From Delphinapterus leucas (lineage: Eukaryota > Chordata > Mammalia > Artiodactyla > Monodontidae), in the NCBI RefSeq assembly GCF_002288925.2, contig NW_022098049.1:7641991-7705990 (forward strand): 64,000 nucleotides of DNA, given 5' to 3'. The translations under genes and the position numbers were made by a program. Below are positions 59,521 to 64,000 of this stretch, piece by piece. A model generated the notes under the pieces. It saw only the letters and a list, made by a program, of their open reading frames with translations. It was not told the origin of the DNA and made no database searches. Numbering within the stretch: position 1 is the stretch's first letter; the number at the start of each line of letters is the position of its first letter.

Positions 59521-59879
59521 TGTTATGGGCTGAATGTTTATGTCTCCCCAAAATTCATGTGTTGAAATCCTAACACATAATATGATGGTATCGGGAGGTG
59601 GGGTCTTTGGGAGGTGATTAGGTCATGATGGTGGTGCCCTCATGAATGGTATTAGTGCCTTATAAAAGAGAACCCAGAGAGATTCCTTGCCCCTTCCACT
59701 ATGTGAGGACATGAGGAAGACAGCCGTCAATGAACCAAGAAGCAGGCCCTCACTGGACATGGAATCTGCCAGCGCCCTGATCCTAGACTTCCCAGCCTCC
59801 AGAATGGTGAGAAATAAGTGTCTGTTGTTTAAACCACACAGTCCACGGTGCTTTTGTTGTAGCAGCCCAAGCTGAGGCA
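59521..59879 (+). mobile_element. ERVL-MaLR solo LTR (MLT1/MST type)
   Basis: 'tgttatgggctgaatgttta' at the start, 'ccttataaaagagaaccca', 'atgtgaggacatgagg' and 'agaaataagtgtctgttgtt' inside, ending 'gctgaggca'. About 359 bp with TG...CA ends; it is the same family as the copy at 8304. Confidence 0.82.
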
Positions 59880-60267
59880 TTGTACTTCTGCTTCAATTTG
59901 CATTTCCAGAGGTAATTATTGGTTTTAAATTGGTTCTGGCATGCTTACAGTTATTAGAAACCAAATCTTACTCTGCATTTCACAGGGTTTCAGATTAATA
60001 CAATGACAAGGTTGGGCTAGATCCGGGTTGTATGAATTGTGCTACAAGAAACCTCCCCCAGGGAGGATACAGCATGTCCCCCCTATATGTATGGAGCCCT
60101 GGGTCCCAGCCCTACTTCAACCACAAAGAACTCTGCTCTTGTCTGTTTTCTACACTGAGCTCTCTTAAGCTTTCATCTGAAGAAAATATTCTGATACAAA
60201 AGTCTGAAAACCACAAACTGCACCTGCATCAGAATCACCTGCAGTGGCTATTAAAGCACAGACTCCG

Positions 60268-60478
60268 GGCTTCCCTGGTGGCGCAGTGGTTGAGAGTCCG
60301 CCTGTCGATGCAGGGGACACGGGTTCGTGCCCCGGTCCGGGAAGATCCCACATGCCACGGAGTGGCTGGGCCCGTGAGCCATGTCCGCTGAGCCTGCGCG
60401 TCCGGAGCCTGTGCTCCGCAACGGGAGAGGCCACGACAGTGAGAGGTCCGCGTAACGCAAAAACAAAAACAAAAAAAA
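60268..60478 (+). mobile_element. CHR SINE, short cetacean form, inside MER5A
   Basis: Complete short-form element ('cttccctggtggcgcagtgg' to 'gagaggtccgcgtaac' plus a CAAAA-rich tail). 'cacagactcc' flanks both ends. The surrounding MER5A-like sequence resumes after it. Confidence 0.95.
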
Positions 60479-60552
60479 CAAACACAGACTCCTTGCCCCA
60501 CTACACACTTTAGGGACCACAACACAAGGGGGAGGGCCTAAGAATCTGCTTT

Positions 60553-60747
60553 TTTATTTTATTATTTATTTATTTATTTATTTAGACTGCTCTGGGTCTT
60601 AGTTGCAGCATGCGGGATCTTCCCTGCGGCATGCAGTCTCCTGGTTGCAGCATGAGTGTGGGATCTAGTTCCCTGACCAGGAATCGAACTTGCGCCCCCT
60701 GCATCGGGAGCATGGAGTGTTACCCATTGGACCACCAGGGAAGTCCC
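60553..60747 (-). mobile_element. CHR-related SINE, 'ggtccagtgg' subtype, minus strand, inside MER5A
   Basis: A (TTTA)n reversed tail, 'gctctgggtcttagttgcag', 'ccaggaatcgaacttg' and the end 'ggaccaccagggaagtccc'. Duplication 'agaatctgctttt' on the left and 'agaatctgcttt' on the right. Confidence 0.93.
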
Positions 60748-60790
60748 CTGAGAATCTGCTTTAGAACTAGATCCCCAGGTGATCCTGGGG

Positions 60791-60842
60791 ATTCAAGATC
60801 CCTTGAATACGTGAGTATTCAAGATCCCTTGAATACGTGAGT
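60791..60842. repeat. Exact 26-bp tandem duplication
   Basis: A unit starting 'attcaagatcccttgaatac' and ending 'gtgagt' occurs twice without mismatch (60791-60816, 60817-60842), followed by a third partial 'attcaag'. Each unit contains the inverted repeat ATTCAAG-atcc-CTTGAAT. Confidence 0.95.
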
Positions 60843-60867
60843 ATTCAAGTTTGAGAATCATGTCAGA

Positions 60868-61108
60868 CGCTCTCCATTAACTCTACTGCCCAACCCACTA
60901 GCCACTGGCCACTTCTGGCTAATTTCAATTTAAATGAAAATTCATTAAGATTAAATAAACTTTAAAACTTCAATTTCTCAGTTGTACCAGGCACATTGCA
61001 GGTGCTCAACGGCCACATGTAGCTAGCAGACACCAGACAGAGCATTTCCACCATTACAGAAAGTTCTGCTGGGCGATCCTGAAAGTTCTGTTGGACAGCC
61101 CAAGCTTA
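60868..61108. mobile_element. MER3-like hAT MITE
   Basis: 'actagccactggccacttct', 'gcaggtgctcaacggccaca', 'tgtagctagcagacacc' and 'agttctgttggacagc' correspond to the 'ctgtccaata ... ttggacagc' inverted-terminus MITE. The orientation of a near-palindromic element is arbitrary. Confidence 0.6.
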
Positions 61109-61269
61109 GGCCTCTAGGTCTGCTCGAATGATGTATCTCGTGTGTTGACACTGAGGCACTAAACTCAGTCAACATCTCCTACCATTTTAAACTGTATTCC
61201 ATGTATAATATGCTCCCTAAGGATGTATCTTATTGGACAAAATTACTTGTCATACATCTATTTCCCCTG

Positions 61270-61350
61270 ACCCACTCCTAGAGCTTGAAGGCAGGAGCCA
61301 TCCATGTATTATTTAGGTCCGTTATTCTCAGTGCCTAGAGCTTAAATAAA
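61270..61350 (+). mobile_element. L2 LINE 3' terminus fragment
   Basis: 'agagcttgaaggcaggagcc' and 'cttaaataaatgcttgggaa' follow L2 3'-end order. Confidence 0.5.
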
Positions 61351-61440
61351 TGCTTGGGAATTGCTTAATTAGCCCACACAACATAAATGAAATATGAAGC
61401 TGACAGTGATGTGTTCCAGCTAAAAGCCTTCACTAGCACA

Positions 61441-62225
61441 TCCATTAGGATGGCTACTATTACAAAAATAGAAAATTATAAGTGTTGGCAAAGATGTGAA
61501 GAAATAGAAACCCTTGTGCACTGTTGATGGGAATGTAAAATGGTACAGTCACTGTGGGAAACAGTATGGTGGTTCCTCAAAAAATTAAATATAGAATTAC
61601 CATTATGATCCAGCAATTCCACCTCTGGGTAGAATTCCATCACCCAAAAGACACCAAGCAGGGTCTTGACATATCTGTACACCCATTTCATAGCATGTTC
61701 ATAATAGTCAACAGATGGAAGCAACCTAAGTATTGTTCATAATAGTCAACAGATGGAAGCAACCTACGTATCCATCAATGGATGAATGGATAAGCAAAAT
61801 GTGGTATATATCCATACAATGGAATATTATCCAGCCTTAAAAAGGAAGGAAATTCTGACACATGCTACAACATGGATGAATCCTGAGGATATTATGCTAA
61901 GTGAAAGAAGCTAGTCACAAAATGACAAATACTGTATAATTCACTTATGTGAGATACCTAGAGTAGTCAAATTCATAGAAACAGCAAGTAGAATGGTGGT
62001 TGCCAGGGGCTGGAGGAAGGCAGGAAAAGGGGGGGGCTGTTATTTAGTGGGTACAAAGTTTTAGTTTTGCAAGATGAAAAGAGTTCTGGAGATGGACGGT
62101 GGTGATGATTGCACAACAATGGGAATATACTTAATACCAATGAACTATACACTTAATAATCATTAAGATAGTACATTTTATGTTTATGTATATTTTAGCA
62201 CAATTAAAACATTTTAAAATGTTTT
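61441..62225 (+). mobile_element. L1 ORF2/3'-end fragment
   Basis: 'attaggatggctactattac', 'ctgttgatgggaatgtaaaa', 'gatccagcaattccacctct' and 'acaatggaatattatccagc' mark an old L1 3' end on the plus strand, ending near 'tttagcacaattaaaacatt'. It contains an internal 38-bp tandem duplication at 61697-61772. Confidence 0.92.
61697..61772. repeat. 38-bp tandem duplication inside L1
   Basis: A unit starting 'gttcataatagtcaacagat' repeats once (61697-61734 and 61735-61772) with changes only near the end ('aagtatt' versus 'acgtatc'). It is not part of the normal L1 sequence order. Confidence 0.9.
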
Positions 62226-62434
62226 AATTTTAAAATACATAAACAACTAATTTTCTAAAAAGCATTCACTGGTACCAACCAGAGGAAATATATCAGCCTC
62301 ATGGCTTTGAGAAAATGGCTTTGGGAAAACTGATTCTCAGCCTATGCTGTTGCATCTTGGGTAGGAAGGGGCTGGGGACAGGAGGAGGGAGCTGCATACA
62401 CTCCATCTAGCTGATCATCAGAACCTCCTGGAGG

Positions 62435-62552
62435 GGGACTTCCCTGGTGGTCCAGCGGTTAAGACTCCACCCTTCCAATGCAGGGGGCAAGGGTTCGATC
62501 CCTGGTCCTGCATCCTGCATGCTCCGTGACACAGCCAAAAAAAAAAAAAAAA
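62435..62552 (+). mobile_element. CHR-related SINE, 'ggtccagcgg' short subtype
   Basis: Head 'gacttccctggtggtccagc', 'gggttcgatccctggtcctg', 'acacagcc' and a poly-A tail. Perfect 14-bp duplication 'agaacctcctggag' at 62420-62433 and 62553-62566. Confidence 0.95.
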
Positions 62553-62764
62553 AGAACCTCCTGGAGAGTCTGATTCCATTCACCTGGGGGTAGAGTCAAG
62601 GGGATCTTTAATATTACAGAGTTCTGCATGGGACCCAGAGTCAAGAGCCCCAGTCTAGAGCACTTATATTCTCCTTATATTACGCTGCGGTTCCCATCTT
62701 CTCATCTGGTTTGCAAGCTTCTTCAGGGGAGTGACTGTGCCTGAGAATCTAAGTCATTTGTGGA

Positions 62765-62885
62765 ATTTTTTTTTTAAGACTGTGGATGCCTGGAACCCAC
62801 CACACATCGATTAAATCAGCATCTCCAGGCATCTTGTGTTTTTTTAAAAGCCCTCAAATGGGATTCTGATGCCCTCTCCTACACT
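62765..62885 (+). mobile_element. MER5A-like fragment
   Basis: 'ctggaacccaccacacatcg', 'attaaatcagcatctccagg' and 'agccctcaaatgggattctg' fit the central and right part of MER5A. The ends are not preserved. Confidence 0.5.
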
Positions 62886-63059
62886 GAAACCTCCTGCTCT
62901 GCGGGCTAACAGTGCTTGACAGAGAGGCTCAATGTTTGCTGAGTGACTCACAGAATGAAGTCCTTTGAATAAGACATTCAAAATGGAAAATGTGTGTTTC
63001 ATCTGTGTTGTTTATTCTAAATATTTTTCTATGACTATTTTGTACATAATTTAGACCAA

Positions 63060-63250
63060 ATGATAAATAATAACAACAATTAGCATTTAGTGAGCACCTC
63101 ATATGTGCCAGGTGCTGATCACGTGCTTCCCATGTATCATCTCATTTAATTCTCGATCCTATTTCTATAGAAGGTACTGTTATTGTCTCCATTTTAAAGA
63201 TAAGGAAACTGAGGCACAGGGAAATGCAGTCACTTCCTCAAAAATAAAAC
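63060..63250 (-). mobile_element. MIR SINE, minus strand
   Basis: 'gtgagcacctcatatgtgcc', 'catctcatttaattctcgat' and 'gataaggaaactgaggcaca' are reversed MIR. The SINE at 63258 begins immediately beyond. Confidence 0.83.
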
Positions 63251-63257
63251 TTTCTAT

Positions 63258-63608
63258 TTTTTTAAAATTTATTTATTTATTTATTTTTGGCTGCATTGGT
63301 TCTTTGTCGCTGCTTACGGGCTTTCTCTAGTTGCGAGAGCAGGGGCTACTCTTCATTGCAGTGCGCAGGCCTCTCACTGTGGTGGCCTCTCTTTGTTGCA
63401 GAGCACGGGCTCTAGGCACGCGGGTCTCAGTAGTTGTCGCCCGCAGGCTCAGTAGTTGTGGCTCGCGGGCTCTAGAGCGCAGGCTTGGTAGCTGTGGTGC
63501 ACGGGCTTAGTTGCTCCGTGGCATGTGGGATCTTCCCAGACCAGGGCTCGAACCCGTGTCCCCTGCATTGGCAGGCGGATTCTCAACCACTGCGCCACCA
63601 GGGAAGTC
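63258..63608 (-). mobile_element. CHR SINE, long form, minus strand
   Basis: A (TTTA)n reversed tail, 'tggctgcattggttctttgt', 'ggctcgaacccgtgtcccc' and the end 'gcgccaccagggaagtcc'. 'aaaacttt' flanks both sides. Confidence 0.95.
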
Positions 63609-63654
63609 CAAAACTTTTTTTTTTTTACATGACATTTATATCATGAGCATTCTC

Positions 63655-63925
63655 ATAACCTTTAAAAAGTGACCATAATTTTCTTATTAATGGCTACATC
63701 ATTGCTTTTCACTGTTTTACCCTATTTTTTTTTAAATCATTTTGCCCTAATTTGTTACTCATTCCTCATTGTAAGGCAGCTTTTTGTCTTGTCTGCCACT
63801 GTTTACCATTTTAAACAATGCTGCAGTGGATGTCTTTGCGCTAAGAGTGTTTTCTATATTTCAGAAAACCGTCTTTAGGAAAGATTATGGAAAAAATGTT
63901 CTGATGGTGACTGGCATTAAACACT
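63655..63925 (-). mobile_element. Probable L1 fragment, minus strand
   Basis: 'aaacaatgctgcagtggatg' preceded by 'ttattaatggctacatcatt' is the reverse of the L1 ORF2 'acagcattattcataatag' region. Diverged. Confidence 0.5.
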
Positions 63926-64000
63926 GAACAACAGTCTTTATTGAGGGGACTGTGCTGAATGAGCTGGGTAAGCCCCTCTCCCGGGGACGTTTTACGTGCC

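Larger units (their letters stand above)
60200..60865 (+). mobile_element. MER5A-like hAT MITE carrying two SINEs and a tandem duplication
   Basis: Pieces 'ctgcatcagaatcacctgca' (left), 'gggagggcctaagaatctgc' (middle) and 'caagtttgagaatcatg' (right) are consecutive MER5A segments separated by the SINEs at 60268 and 60553. The right segment contains an exact 26-bp tandem repeat (60791-60842). Confidence 0.8.

Noticed and set aside
30160..64000. Distal ASAP1 first exon coding the longer N-terminus
   Set aside because: I searched the minus strand for an Asp-Ser-Leu-Trp-Asn type ending followed by a donor and found none; it may lie beyond the window.
1..64000. Novel multi-gene system, CRISPR array, prokaryotic operon or replication origin
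   Set aside because: All direct repeats seen are microsatellites, tandem duplications or dispersed mammalian transposons; there is no spacer-repeat pattern or gene cluster.

Overview
This is mammalian nuclear DNA, almost certainly from a cetacean (whale or dolphin). The clearest evidence is about 22 tRNA-derived SINEs of the CHR (Cetacea-Hippopotamidae-Ruminantia) type, recognisable by the head 'ttccctggtggcgcagtgg'. Several are a short form ending 'gagaggcccgcgtacc', which I associate with whales and dolphins. A cetartiodactyl mariner hairpin is also present. I saw none of the BovB or Bov-A repeats that would mark a ruminant. The species call is inference from repeat families.

The only supported protein-coding sequence is one 42-codon exon on the minus strand (30033-30158), reading MPDQISVSEFIAETTEDYNS and onward. 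I recognise it as the N-terminus of ASAP1 (ArfGAP with SH3 domain, ankyrin repeat and PH domain 1; DDEF1/AMAP1). It sits in a strong CpG island (about 29.74-31.08 kb) and ends at a clean GTAGGT splice donor. Transcription therefore runs right to left. Positions 1-30032 are the 5' part of the following ASAP1 intron. Positions beyond about 31.1 kb are upstream flank, or an intron if a more distal first exon is used. A splice-acceptor-like CAG|G directly before the ATG fits the known longer ASAP1 isoform, but the distal exon was not found here.

The rest is non-coding and repeat-rich. From 1 to 29.7 kb (intron): five complete CHR SINEs plus one hidden under a 100-N gap at 11670-11769, a MaLR LTR, two hAT-Charlie elements, old L1 tails and many MIRs. 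From 29.7 to 31.5 kb: the promoter, with a 27-C run, ETS/NRF1-like and AP-1 sites, and a perfect CCAAT palindrome. From 31.5 to 64 kb: SINEs (some nested or sharing one insertion site), three L1 ORF2/3'-end fragments, a mariner MITE, an ERV LTR, a second MaLR LTR, L2 and many MIRs.

Most open frames longer than 60 codons are chance frames in GC-rich DNA or are carried by SINEs. I found no second gene, RNA gene, CRISPR array or novel multi-gene system. The items worth a second look are structural: the dual-use ASAP1 exon, the masked SINE in the gap, shared-site and nested SINE insertions, exact tandem duplications, and promoter homopolymer and palindrome features.
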